Assembly (NCBI GenBank): GCA_036743055.1
Contig: DAINQE010000057.1
Location: forward strand, 1-13,943
Direction of reading: 5' to 3'
DNA: 13,943 nt
DNA from: Sabulitectum sp036743055
GTDB taxonomy: Bacteria > Fermentibacterota > Fermentibacteria > Fermentibacterales > JCC-6
The translations under genes and the position numbers were made by a program. Within the stretch, counting starts at the first letter, position 1; every line of letters starts with the position of its first letter. The notes beneath the pieces were generated by a model. It saw only the letters and a list, made by a program, of their open reading frames with translations, ran no database searches and was not told where the DNA came from. Shown in pieces: positions 1 to 7,817 of this stretch.

Positions 1-252
1 CTCCCTGTTGATGAAGAGCTGGATCTTTCCGGTGGGGTCCTCCAGGTCGCAGAAGACCGTTTTGCCGTGCTTCCTCTTGGCCATTATCCTGCCGGAAGTG
101 CCCATCTTCTCCTGGGTCTCTCCGGTTTCCCTGAGCACGCCCACCGGCACCCTTGCCGGTGTTCTGGGCGGGTAGGGGTCCGCTCCCGTTTCCCTGAGCG
201 CCTCAAGCTTCTCCAGGCGCCGCTCTATGAACTCGTTCTTTTCAATGGCCAT
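1..252 (-). CDS. lysS: Lysine--tRNA ligase, class II, N-terminal part (cut by window edge)
   Basis: The 84 visible residues start MAIEKNEFIERRLEKLEALR and include a GRIMAKRKHGKTVFCDLEDP stretch followed by GKIQLFINR. This is the N-terminal OB-fold (anticodon-binding) region of class II lysyl-tRNA synthetase, which charges tRNA-Lys in the cytoplasm. The catalytic domain with class II motifs 1-3 lies outside the window. The ATG is one base downstream of the prfB stop (TGACATG on the minus strand), so the two genes are almost certainly co-transcribed and translationally coupled. Only a weak purine-rich ribosome site (AGAAAGAG) is visible, inside the prfB 3' end. The prfB-lysS order is the same as in E. 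coli. The family assignment is firm for this domain; completeness of the gene cannot be judged. Confidence 0.9.
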   Translation of the reverse strand, partial: MAIEKNEFIERRLEKLEALRETGADPYPPRTPARVPVGVLRETGETQEKMGTSGRIMAKRKHGKTVFCDLEDPTGKIQLFINRE

Positions 253-253
253 G

Positions 254-1352
254 TCACTTGCTCTTTCTCAGGTAGTCCTCAATGAACTCCTGTATGTTGC
301 CGGCGAGGAATCCCTCCACATCGGAGGTCTCGCTTTCGGTCCGGTGGTCCTTCACCATCTGGTAGGGCTGAAGCACGTAGGAGCGGATCTGGTGCCCCCA
401 GGAAACATCGCTCTTGGTTCCCTCCAGCTTCTCCCTCTCCTTACGCCTCTTCTCTTCTTCCAGCTCGTAGAGCCTTGCTCTCAGCACCTTCCAGGCAAGT
501 TCCCTGTTCCTGTGCTGGCTTCTCTCGTTCTGGCAGGAGACCGCGATCCCCGTGGGGATATGGGTCAGCCTTACGGCGCTGGAGGTCTTGTTGATGTGCT
601 GCCCCCCTGCTCCGCTGGCCCGGAACACGTCGGTCCTCACGTCCTCAGGGTCGATCTCCACCTCTATGGAGTCGTCGAGGTCCGGCAGGGGGAACACCGA
701 GGCGAAGCTGGTGTGCCGCCTGTGGTTCTGGTCGAAGGGGCTCTTCCTCACCAGCCGGTGTATCCCCTTCTCGGCGCTGAGGTAGCCGTAGGCATAGGGG
801 CCCCTTATCGCCAGCACCGCTTCCCTCATGCCCACGCCATCCCCCGGGGAGGTATCCAGAACGTCTACCTGATAGTCCTGCCTCTCCGCCCAGAGGATGT
901 ACATCTTCATCAGCATCTCGGTCCAGTCGTGGCTGTCCACTCCTCCGGCTCCCGACCTTACCGTGAGAATGCAGTCGGAGCTGTCGTGCTCCCCTGAGAG
1001 CATCTGCCTGAACTCCAGCTGGTCAAGGTTCGCAAGGACCTTCTGGAGCCTTATCTCCGCGTCGGTCCTTATGCCCCTGTCGTCCTCCAGCTCGAGAAGC
1101 TCCAGCGCCGCGGTCAGGTCGCCTATCTTCTCAGTGAGCGCCAGCAGGGGACCGGTCCAGTTCTGAACCTTCTTCATCTCAGCGATGACCTCCAGGGCCG
1201 CGTTCCTGTTGTCCCAGAAACCGGCTGAGGCCATCTGTTCCTCGTATTGTTTTTCTTTTTTCAGGAGACCTTCGAGGTCAAAGACGCTCCTTGAGCAGAC
1301 GAGCCCTCTCCTCTGCCCCACGGATTCCCGTGACAAGTTCCTGGTGTGTCAT
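254..1352 (-). CDS. prfB: Peptide chain release factor 2, expressed through a programmed +1 frameshift
   Basis: RF2 ends translation at UGA and UAA codons. The visible hallmarks are the SPF recognition motif (RKSPFDQNHRRHTSF, about residues 204-206) and the GGQ peptidyl-hydrolysis motif (ASGAGGQHINK, residues 249-251), at nearly the E. coli positions. The true start is the ATG at 1352, preceded by a strong GGAGGG ribosome site. It reads MTHQELVTGIRGAEERARLL..., 24 codons, then hits an in-frame TGA at 1280-1278. A +1 slip on CTT-TGA-C skips base 1280 and continues as DLEGLLKKEK... to the stop at 254. The product is 365 residues, the same length as E. coli RF2. The uninterrupted reading from an ATG at 1336 would replace the conserved N-terminus with an unrelated 19-residue stretch and should not be used. 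The frameshift implies autoregulation by RF2 level. A probable promoter lies at 1392-1400, and lysS follows. Confidence 0.96.
1277..1292 (-). promoter_or_regulatory. prfB +1 programmed frameshift site
   Basis: On the minus strand the bases read AAGGAG CGT CTT TGA C. An internal Shine-Dalgarno-like AAGGAG sits three bases before the CTT slip codon, the same spacing as in E. coli (AGGGGG TAT CTT TGA C). The in-frame TGA is in the poor UGAC context. Low RF2 lets the ribosome slip forward; high RF2 terminates at codon 25. The sequence match is direct; the mechanism is established for this gene family. Confidence 0.96.
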
Positions 1353-1387
1353 GTTCCCTCCGGAGATTGTGGATAGTGATGATAATG

Positions 1388-1410
1388 CTGGAATATAGCA
1401 AATACTCCAG
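1388..1410 (-). repeat. Imperfect inverted repeat over the probable prfB promoter
   Basis: On the minus strand two 9-base arms, CTGGAGTAT and ATATTCCAG, flank a 5-base loop (TTGCT). They pair perfectly as RNA with one G-U pair. The repeat covers the likely -10 box of prfB and lies just after the chaN stop codon. It could be an operator, a weak chaN 3' hairpin or chance. No U-run follows, so a classical terminator is unlikely. Confidence 0.4.
1392..1400 (-). promoter_or_regulatory. Probable extended -10 promoter of prfB
   Basis: The minus strand reads TGC TATATT, an extended -10 element (TGN plus TATATT), about 40 bases upstream of the prfB ATG. A -35 match is poor (CTGAAA at 18-base spacing). 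It falls in the only sizeable spacer of the minus-strand block (1353-1429), where a new transcript for prfB-lysS would be expected. Confidence 0.5.
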
Positions 1411-1429
1411 GGCATTTTCAGGTCTCCGG

Positions 1430-2194
1430 CTATCTGATTATCACGTAATCAGCTGCTTCAGGGTCCAGGGGCTCCCCTTCAGGGAGTATCCTCACTGTGA
1501 CGAAGTCAGCATCCTCTCCCATCTGATCCGGGATGCCCGAATGATGGTCGCTGTGGAAACCGCCGCATACGAAAACGCAGCGCAGACCCTCTATCGACGA
1601 CGCCATCACGGCGTCCTTGAGCAGCTGGGCCCTGTAGAGGTCGTCCATTCTCACGGGCATTCCGTGCATCTGGTCCCCTACTGCCTCCATGGTCTCCATG
1701 AAGGCGTTCCTGTAGTATGACGACGAGGAATCCACCTGAAGCTCCTGGAAGAAAGGCTCATGGGAAATGGCCTGCCACCCCCCTGAGGCCACCATTGCCG
1801 CGTACCTCCTGGGAACGTTGGCGGCTATCACCGGGAGCCCCCGCTCCCTGGCCACCTCCACCAGAGGGGCGTAGTCGGCGGTGTAATTGCCCCACGGGCG
1901 GGAACCCTCCAGGAACTCCTCCTCGGTGACCTCGCCGGCCAGATAGGAATCCAGCAGCCCCTGCACATCGGTCTCGAACATCTCCAGGGCCAGGGCCCTT
2001 CCGTCCTCCGCCAGGGCTTCCCAGATGTACAGCTCCCACTGGTGGGCCAGCGGGTCGTCGTGCTGCTCACCTATGAAGACCACCTGATGCTCCATGAGAA
2101 CACTCATCATCTCAGCCGCGGCTACCGTAGCGCCGTCAGAAGTGATCCTCCCCGGGGGAACGGAAGCCATCGTGATCAGGAACAGTACCCACAT
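1430..2194 (-). CDS. ChaN family (DUF399) protein, probably exported
   Basis: The core (VVFIGEQHDDPLAHQWEL, then LALEMFETDVQGLLDSYLAG, then PVIAANVPRRYAAMV) is the typical pattern of the ChaN/DUF399 family, related to the Tiki/EreA-like fold. A Campylobacter member binds heme, and others are annotated as haem-binding lipoproteins; the reaction, if any, is not settled. I chose the ATG at 2194 (254 residues). A GGAGAGG ribosome site lies ten bases upstream, and the protein then begins with a short hydrophobic stretch, MWVLFLITMASVPPG, that looks like a weak signal peptide. No lipobox cysteine is visible, unlike ChaN lipoproteins. An in-frame ATG at 2245 would overlap the upstream gene and add a charged tail. 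A C-terminal GGFHSDHHSG segment adds further histidines. The gene is the last of the minus-strand operon, 16 bases after the DUF2809 gene. Confidence 0.85.
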   Translation of the reverse strand: MWVLFLITMASVPPGRITSDGATVAAAEMMSVLMEHQVVFIGEQHDDPLAHQWELYIWEALAEDGRALALEMFETDVQGLLDSYLAGEVTEEEFLEGSRPWGNYTADYAPLVEVARERGLPVIAANVPRRYAAMVASGGWQAISHEPFFQELQVDSSSSYYRNAFMETMEAVGDQMHGMPVRMDDLYRAQLLKDAVMASSIEGLRCVFVCGGFHSDHHSGIPDQMGEDADFVTVRILPEGEPLDPEAADYVIIR

Positions 2195-2210
2195 ATCGTC
2201 CGCCTCTCCG

Positions 2211-2606
2211 TCAGAATGATCTTCTTGCCCGCAACGCCCTGTCAAGAAGAAACGCCATCAGCGCACCCGCCGTATAGCACACGATGTCGGACCAGAGGAA
2301 TCCGTATCCCAGAACGTACCCCAGGGGAAAGGTGTGCCTCAGCTCCACGATCCAGTCCGCCTGGTAGAGCTGGCTTGCTTCCACGGCGTATGAGATGAGG
2401 GCGGTGCTCACAAGCAGCTCGTAGGGCGGCGCCGAGGGCCTGAGCAGGGCTATCAGGAAATAAAGTCCGGAGGCCCAGAGGGCGTCGCCGGCGTACATCT
2501 TCATGAACTCCGGAAGGAATGCCGCCCTGGGCGACCTGGTCACCAGCGCCGCCACCAGGCAGAGCACCAGCGCTCCCAGGAGATTGAGCCGTTTCCTCTT
2601 AGCTAT
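2211..2606 (-). CDS. DUF2809 family small membrane protein, possible ATA start
   Basis: The segment GDALWASGLYFLIALLRP, then ISYAVEASQLYQADWIVELR, then GYGFLWSDIVCYTAGALMAF matches the DUF2809 family, small integral membrane proteins of unknown function. About four hydrophobic segments are visible. No ATG, GTG or TTG gives a normal start: upstream in-frame codons lie inside the P-type ATPase gene, and the first GTG falls within the first membrane segment. The best-placed ribosome site, AGGAGG, sits five bases before an in-frame ATA at 2606. This gives a 131-residue protein beginning (initiator)-AKRKRLNLLGALVLC, with positive charges before the first helix as expected. The ATA overlaps the ATPase stop TAG (ATAG), the usual geometry of coupled genes. 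Family call is good; the start is inferred. Confidence 0.72.
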   Translation of the reverse strand: MAKRKRLNLLGALVLCLVAALVTRSPRAAFLPEFMKMYAGDALWASGLYFLIALLRPSAPPYELLVSTALISYAVEASQLYQADWIVELRHTFPLGYVLGYGFLWSDIVCYTAGALMAFLLDRALRARRSF

Positions 2607-5368
2607 TTCAGCCTCCTTCTTCTGCCGGCCTTGAGAAGCTCGAAGGCAAGCAGGTAGATCCCCGAGGATCCGGCTATGCAGAGCCAGTCGGTCCAGGTGG
2701 GTCCGGCAAATGAAAGCACTCCGCCGAAGCCTGTGTAGATAACCGTCAGCGTAAGCAGGATGGACCCGGCGATGGACCACAGGAGTATCCTGTTGGTGAA
2801 GAAGTTCCTGCTGAACACGGAGGTGTAGTAGAACCTCCTGGAAAGGATGTTCACGTACTGGCAGAAGGCTATGGTGAGGTAGGCCATTGTCATGGCCCTC
2901 ATGTAAAGCGGGTTCTGCAGCGAGACATCCTGAAGGAAGGTGACCCCCTCCCTTATGCCGGTGAAGGCGAAGTTCCCGAATGAGAGGGCGCCTATGAGGC
3001 TGCCCAGGAAAAGCACCTCAAGTGAACTGCCTTTGTTCATTATGTGGTCGTCGAGACTCCTGGGTTTCTCACGCATTATCTCGGTGGAGGGGGGGTCGTA
3101 GGTGAGGAAGGTAAGCGGCATAACCTCCGCCAGCAGGTCGATGGCCAGGATCTGTATGGCCAGGATCGGTATCGCCCAGTCTCCCATGGCCACCGCCGCA
3201 AGGCCCAGTATCACCACCATGAGTTCCGCCATGTTGGTGGTGAGGGATGCCAGAACGGTCTTCTTCAGGTTGCTGTAGATCGTTCTTCCCTCCTTCACCG
3301 CGTAGACCAGCGAGGTGAAGCTGTCGTCGAGGAGTATCAGCTCGGCGGCCTCCTTGGAGACATCGGTGCCCGTTACACCCATGGCCACGCCGATGTTGGC
3401 CTTCTTCAGCGCCGGGGCATCGTTCACGCCGTCGCCTGTCACGGCGACGACTTCGCCGTTGTCCTCCAGGATGGTCACGATCCTCAGCTTGTGGGCGGGG
3501 TCCACCCTGCTGAAAACTATGGAGTCGTTGCCGAAGAGTATCTCCTTCAGCCTGTCATCGCTCATTTCCTCCAGGTCGACACCGGTGTAAACCGGCGGTT
3601 CGCCTTTCCTGGAGAGACCCACCATACGCCCCACCGCCTGGGCTGTAATTGCGTGATCCCCGGTCATCACTATCAGGCGGATCCTGGCGTCATGACAGGC
3701 TGCCATGGCTTCCTTCACACCCTCCTTGGGAGGGTCCATCATGAATACCAGCCCCAGGAAGACCACATCCTTCTCCGCGGTCTCCATGGTGTAGTCGGAC
3801 CCGTCCTTCTCCAGAGGTCTGAAGGCAATGGCCAGGACCCTGAGGGCCCTGGCGGAGTACTCCCCGCTGAGCCTCTCGATCTCACTGCGGTCCTCTTCGG
3901 AAATGGGAACCGCTTCGCCGTCCCTGTAGATGTGGGTGCTTATGGAGAGAACGCTGGTGGCCGCCCCCTTCATGGCAAGCTGGTACCTGTCTCCGAACCG
4001 CCTTATGGAGCTCATCCTCTTCCGTTCGGAATCGAAGGGGAACTCCTGTATCTCCGGGTTCTCCTCGTCCTCCCTGGGGCTCCTTGTTCCCACCTTCGTG
4101 GAAAGGGTTATCAGGGCGGCCTCGGTGGGGTCGCCCACCGGGTACCAGCCCTTGTGGTCGTCGTCCGGCGGGTGTATCTCGGCGTTGGAGGCCATCGTGC
4201 CGGCGTCCAGCATCACCTCCATGCGGTCTATCACTTCCTGGGAGACCGGTTTCCCCGAGCCGTCCAGTATCTCCCCCTCCGGTTCGTATCCCGTTCCGGT
4301 AACCGAGTACTCCTGTCCGTTGAACCAGAGGCCGGTGACCGTCATCTCGTTCCTTGTGAGGGTTCCGGTCTTGTCGGTGCAGATAACGGAGGTGGAGCCA
4401 AGGGTCTCCACGCTGGGAAGGCTCTTAACCACCACCTTCCTCCCGGCAAGCCTCCTGCTTGCGGCGCTGAGGGCCACGGTGACCTGGGCGGGAAGGGCCT
4501 GGGGAACGCAGGCGACAGCTATTCCAAGAGCCAGTATCAGGCTGTTGAACATGGTGAAGCCCTGGGAGAGGGCAACGAAGAACAGTATCACGCTCAGTAC
4601 CACCACTATGGAGGTAAGCCACTTCGCCAGGCTGTCCAGCTCCATCTGAAGGGGGCTCCTGGCGGATACCGTGCCGGTGGTCATGGCTGCGATGCGCCCC
4701 ATCTCGGTGCTTGAACCGGTTCGTACCACAACTCCGAAAGCGCTTCCGGTGGCCACGGTAGTTCCTGTGTAGGCCATGTTCACCCTGTCGGCGAGTATGA
4801 GATCGCCTGAGAGGGCTTCGGTCTCCTTCTCCTGGGGCATGGATTCGCCGGTAAGGGAAAAGTCGTTGGTCCTGAGGTTGAACGCCTCCAGCAGCCTGAT
4901 GTCAGCCGGGATGCGGTCGCCGGCCTCCACCGATACTATGTCGCCGGGCACCAGGTCGTTCTGGCTGATCTCGGTGAGCTGACCCTCCACCACCACCTTG
5001 GCAGGGGACTTGATCAGCTCCCGGAGTTTCTCCAGGACCTTCCCGGCCTTGTACTCCTGTATGAAGCCTATCACGGCGTTCACGAACACTATCACGAACA
5101 TCACGGCGCCGTCGCGGTAGCTTCCCATGGCCATGGAAATGACTCCGGCGACTATCAGGACCATTACCAGAAGCTCCCTGAACTGGGTGAGGAAGACTAC
5201 CAGCTTGGATCGTTCCTTCTCCAGTGCTATGGCATTGGGACCGTACTTTTCCCGCCGCCTGGCCGCCTCCTCCCTGGAAAGCCCCTCCCGGGAGGTGTCG
5301 AGCGCTTCCAGGGATTCCTTCGGCGTAAGCCTGTAAAAGTCGGTCTTTCCGGTCACGTCTGTATGCAT
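2603..5368 (-). CDS. P-type cation-transporting ATPase, P2-like, with unusual ion-site residues
   Basis: This inner-membrane ATP-driven cation pump has every P-type hallmark (numbering from the ATG at 5368, 921 residues): actuator TGES at 173-176, phosphorylation motif DKTGTLT at 332-338, nucleotide-binding KGA near 467, MTGD near 568 and TGDGVND at 644-650. About ten membrane segments are visible. The overall plan is that of SERCA/PMA1-like P2 pumps. The ion-site residues differ: TM4 has VPQALPA where calcium pumps have PEGLP, TM5 keeps N712 and E715, and TM6 has D744, A747 and E748 where SERCA has N, T and D. The substrate therefore cannot be called. I chose the ATG at 5368 (AGGA just upstream) over one at 5431, which lies deep in the decarboxylase gene and adds a charged, non-homologous leader. 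It overlaps the decarboxylase stop by 16 bases, implying translational coupling. Confidence 0.93.
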   Translation of the reverse strand: MHTDVTGKTDFYRLTPKESLEALDTSREGLSREEAARRREKYGPNAIALEKERSKLVVFLTQFRELLVMVLIVAGVISMAMGSYRDGAVMFVIVFVNAVIGFIQEYKAGKVLEKLRELIKSPAKVVVEGQLTEISQNDLVPGDIVSVEAGDRIPADIRLLEAFNLRTNDFSLTGESMPQEKETEALSGDLILADRVNMAYTGTTVATGSAFGVVVRTGSSTEMGRIAAMTTGTVSARSPLQMELDSLAKWLTSIVVVLSVILFFVALSQGFTMFNSLILALGIAVACVPQALPAQVTVALSAASRRLAGRKVVVKSLPSVETLGSTSVICTDKTGTLTRNEMTVTGLWFNGQEYSVTGTGYEPEGEILDGSGKPVSQEVIDRMEVMLDAGTMASNAEIHPPDDDHKGWYPVGDPTEAALITLSTKVGTRSPREDEENPEIQEFPFDSERKRMSSIRRFGDRYQLAMKGAATSVLSISTHIYRDGEAVPISEEDRSEIERLSGEYSARALRVLAIAFRPLEKDGSDYTMETAEKDVVFLGLVFMMDPPKEGVKEAMAACHDARIRLIVMTGDHAITAQAVGRMVGLSRKGEPPVYTGVDLEEMSDDRLKEILFGNDSIVFSRVDPAHKLRIVTILEDNGEVVAVTGDGVNDAPALKKANIGVAMGVTGTDVSKEAAELILLDDSFTSLVYAVKEGRTIYSNLKKTVLASLTTNMAELMVVILGLAAVAMGDWAIPILAIQILAIDLLAEVMPLTFLTYDPPSTEIMREKPRSLDDHIMNKGSSLEVLFLGSLIGALSFGNFAFTGIREGVTFLQDVSLQNPLYMRAMTMAYLTIAFCQYVNILSRRFYYTSVFSRNFFTNRILLWSIAGSILLTLTVIYTGFGGVLSFAGPTWTDWLCIAGSSGIYLLAFELLKAGRRRRLK

Positions 5369-7817
5369 GGTATCCTGAACCTCTTTCTGCCGTCCTGTTC
5401 CATCTGCTTCCTTATGCCGTGTATGTCGCACTCGAACCCCGGGAATCTCGCTTCGAAGTCCTCCAGGGCGGTGAGGTACTCAAGCACTGGTCCGCCGCCG
5501 GGGGTGAACCTTTCTCCGGGCATGATGATGGGTATTCCCGGAGGGTAGGGAACCACCATTACGCAGGGTATCCTGCCCTCGCACTCCGCCAGGGGAACCC
5601 ACTCGATGGTGCCCTTGACCACGTGGGAGTACGCCTCCGCCGGGGTCATCACCTGCTCAGGGAGCTGGTCGAAGGAACCCAGCATCATGTCCACCAGACC
5701 ACCTGAAACGATGTGGGAGTGCATGTCGTCGCAGAGGCTCCTGATGCCCCTCTCCAGGTACTCTTCGGGGTAGGCCTCCGGCAGGGAGGGTATCACCACC
5801 TCCACATCGGAGTTGTCGTCGTAGTGCTTCTTGAATGTGAAAAGCTCCGCGAGAAGTGTTCCGGACTTTCCCCTGGAGGTACCCATGGAGAAGAGGCAGA
5901 GCCAGGAGTAATAACCGGTTTTCTCCACCACGATGCCCCGGTCGCGGAGGAAGGCGGTTACCACCGATGCGGGAATACCCACTTCCTGGTGCTTTCCCCG
6001 GAAGTCGATCCCCGGTGTGGCAATGGTTACCTTCTGGGGGTCCAGCATTATCTGGTCGCGGTTGATGTTCTCGAAGAGGTGCCACTTCTGCCCGGGCTTC
6101 AGCATCCAGCAGTTCCTGTCGCTGATCAGCTTCTGGTTGTCCAGGCTGTCCAGGGGAACTTTCTTGCCCTTATGGTCGGTCTTCTCCGGCTGCCANNNNN
6201 NNNNNNNNNNNNNNNNNNNNNNNNNNNNNNNNNNNNNNNNNNNNNNNNNNNNNNNNNNNNNNNNNNNNNNNNNNNNNNNNNNNNNNNNNNNNNNNCCAGG
6301 CTGTCCAGGGGAACTTTCTTGCCCTTATGGTCGGTCTTCTCCGGCTGCCATACGCTGAACCACCAGCGCTTCTCAGGTTCCGGGGTGGTCCTGGCTATCT
6401 CCCGCCCGATCTGAACCATCTTCTTCCGGAACACCACCGGCTCTTCTATGGTTTCGTCCATGAGGGTCCGCCCCCCTGAGCCCTTCATCATCCGGGTGCT
6501 CACATCCAGTGTGGCAATTATCGAATACTGCGGGGAGGTGGAGCTGTACATCATGAAGGCCTCATTAAACAGCTCCCTGTCCACCACCTCTTCGCTGCCG
6601 TTCCTCACGTGGATCATGGATGCCTGGGAGAGGGCGGCCAGCAGCTTGTGGGTGGACTGGGTGGCGAACACCGGCGGGTGCTGACCCTCCTTTACGTTGG
6701 GCGTCATGGCATAGTAGCCCTCATAAAGGGGATGGAAGGCGGCGTAGGCGAACCATGCCTCGTCGAAGTGGATGTTGTCCACATGGGGGCCCAGCTTCTC
6801 CATTATCCTGTTCACGTTGTAGCACAGGCCGTCATAGGTGGAGTTGGTCACCACCGCCATCTTAACCCTGGCCTTCTTTCCCTGAATGAGCGGAGAGTCC
6901 GCTATCTTCTTCCTCACCGCCGCCGGTTCCATTTCCTTCATGTTCACCGGACCGATGGTGCCGTAGGGGTTCCTGGCGGGTTTCATGTACACGGGTATGG
7001 CTCCGGTGTCTATCATGGCGTAGTTGATGCTCTTGTGGCAGTTCCTGTCCACCAGCACAACATCGCCCTCTCCCACCCTGGCCCTCCAGACTATCTGGTT
7101 GGCCATGGAGTTCCCCCCGGTTACGAAGAAGGTTTCGTCCGCCTGGAAAACCCTGGCCGCCTCCCTCTCGCTGTCGCCCACCACTCCGCTGTGGTCAAGC
7201 AGCGAGCCCAGATCGGCAACGGAAACGGAGAGGTCGGACCGGAACAGGTTCTCACCGAAGAACTTGTGGCAGGCAATCCCCACAGGGTGCCGAAGGAAGG
7301 CCAGCCCTCCCATGTGCCCAGGTGTATGCCAGGAGTAGCGGTACTCCTCGGCGTACCTCACCAGTCCGTTGAAGAACGGGGGCATTATGCCCTTTATGTA
7401 CTTGGTGAGTTCCCTGTCTATCCTTCCGGCTATGAACGAGGGGGTGTCCTCGTCCAGCCAGATGTAGCCGTCTATCTCCTTGAGCACGTCGGCGGAAATG
7501 TCCGTGATCGATGACTTGTCGGTCATTACCAGAATGGGCACCTCGGAGTTCCGCTTCCGCACCAGGCCCACCAGGTCGCCGGGGCTCACGTCGTCCACGG
7601 TCTCGTTGTCCCAGTTCACCACCAGGCACCCAAGGTCCGGCCTGGCGGCAATGATCTTAACGGCGTCGTCGCAGGCGGGGGAACCCATCACGGCACAGTC
7701 AAGCCTGGTCTCCAGCTTGTCTTTCACCGCTTTGATCCTCACGCCTGCGGAATTGTCCTTCTCCAGCCTGTAGTCAACCAGCAGGACCGGCCAGTCCTTT
7801 TTTTCAATCAGTTCCAA
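5353..7817 (-). CDS. Orn/Lys/Arg decarboxylase, AdiA-like arginine decarboxylase (interrupted by an assembly gap)
   Basis: This PLP-dependent enzyme most resembles biodegradative arginine decarboxylase AdiA (arginine to agmatine plus CO2, consuming a proton). Residues 1-140 form the receiver-like wing domain. FDEAW (351-355) holds the PLP-binding aspartate, and STHK (388-391) the Schiff-base lysine K391. AdiA-like C-terminal stretches include FSMGTSRGKSGTLLAELFTF and PYPPGIPIIMPGERF. The start is a TTG at 7817, seven bases after GGGAG; it overlaps the GNAT gene by 14 bases. As printed, the gene is broken by 100 N (6196-6295). The 55 bases on either side are identical, so the gap is an unmerged overlap. 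Removing 155 bases gives exactly 770 codons (769 residues plus stop) and reads VPLDSLDNQKLISDRNCW without a break. AdiA is about 755 residues. Lysine or ornithine as substrate is not excluded. Confidence 0.92.
6141..6350. repeat. 55-base exact direct repeat flanking the N gap (artefact)
   Basis: Copies lie at 6141-6195 and 6296-6350. Each ends exactly at the edge of the N run, as expected when two contigs share a k-mer-sized overlap that the scaffolder did not merge. It is not a biological repeat. Confidence 0.93.
6196..6295. other. Assembly gap (100 N) that is really a contig overlap
   Basis: Exactly 100 N, a placeholder length. The 55 bases before it (6141-6195) and after it (6296-6350) are identical, and the decarboxylase reading frame becomes continuous when one copy and the N are removed. 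No sequence is likely to be missing here. Confidence 0.95.

Noticed and set aside
227..997. Plus-strand open frame opposite prfB, and similar ones at 6609-7514 and 8153-9049
   Set aside because: Each lies wholly opposite a gene with clear catalytic motifs and has no ribosome site or recognisable domain.
254..1336. prfB as a simple 360-residue gene starting at ATG 1336
   Set aside because: The zero-frame ATG at 1352 with a strong ribosome site plus the CTT-TGA-C slip site explains the conserved N-terminus; the 1336 leader is unlike RF2.
2211..2780. 189-residue version of the DUF2809 protein starting at ATG 2780
   Set aside because: The first 58 residues are read out of frame through ATPase coding sequence, are basic and unlike the family, and precede the natural ribosome site.
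3044..4714. 556-residue open frame on the plus strand inside the P-type ATPase gene
   Set aside because: Antisense shadow of the ATPase, which has every family motif; the plus-strand protein is H- and G-rich and motif-free.
6141..6350. 55-base direct repeat as a mobile-element target duplication or recombination site
   Set aside because: Copies end exactly at the N run and collapsing them restores the reading frame, so it is an assembly artefact.
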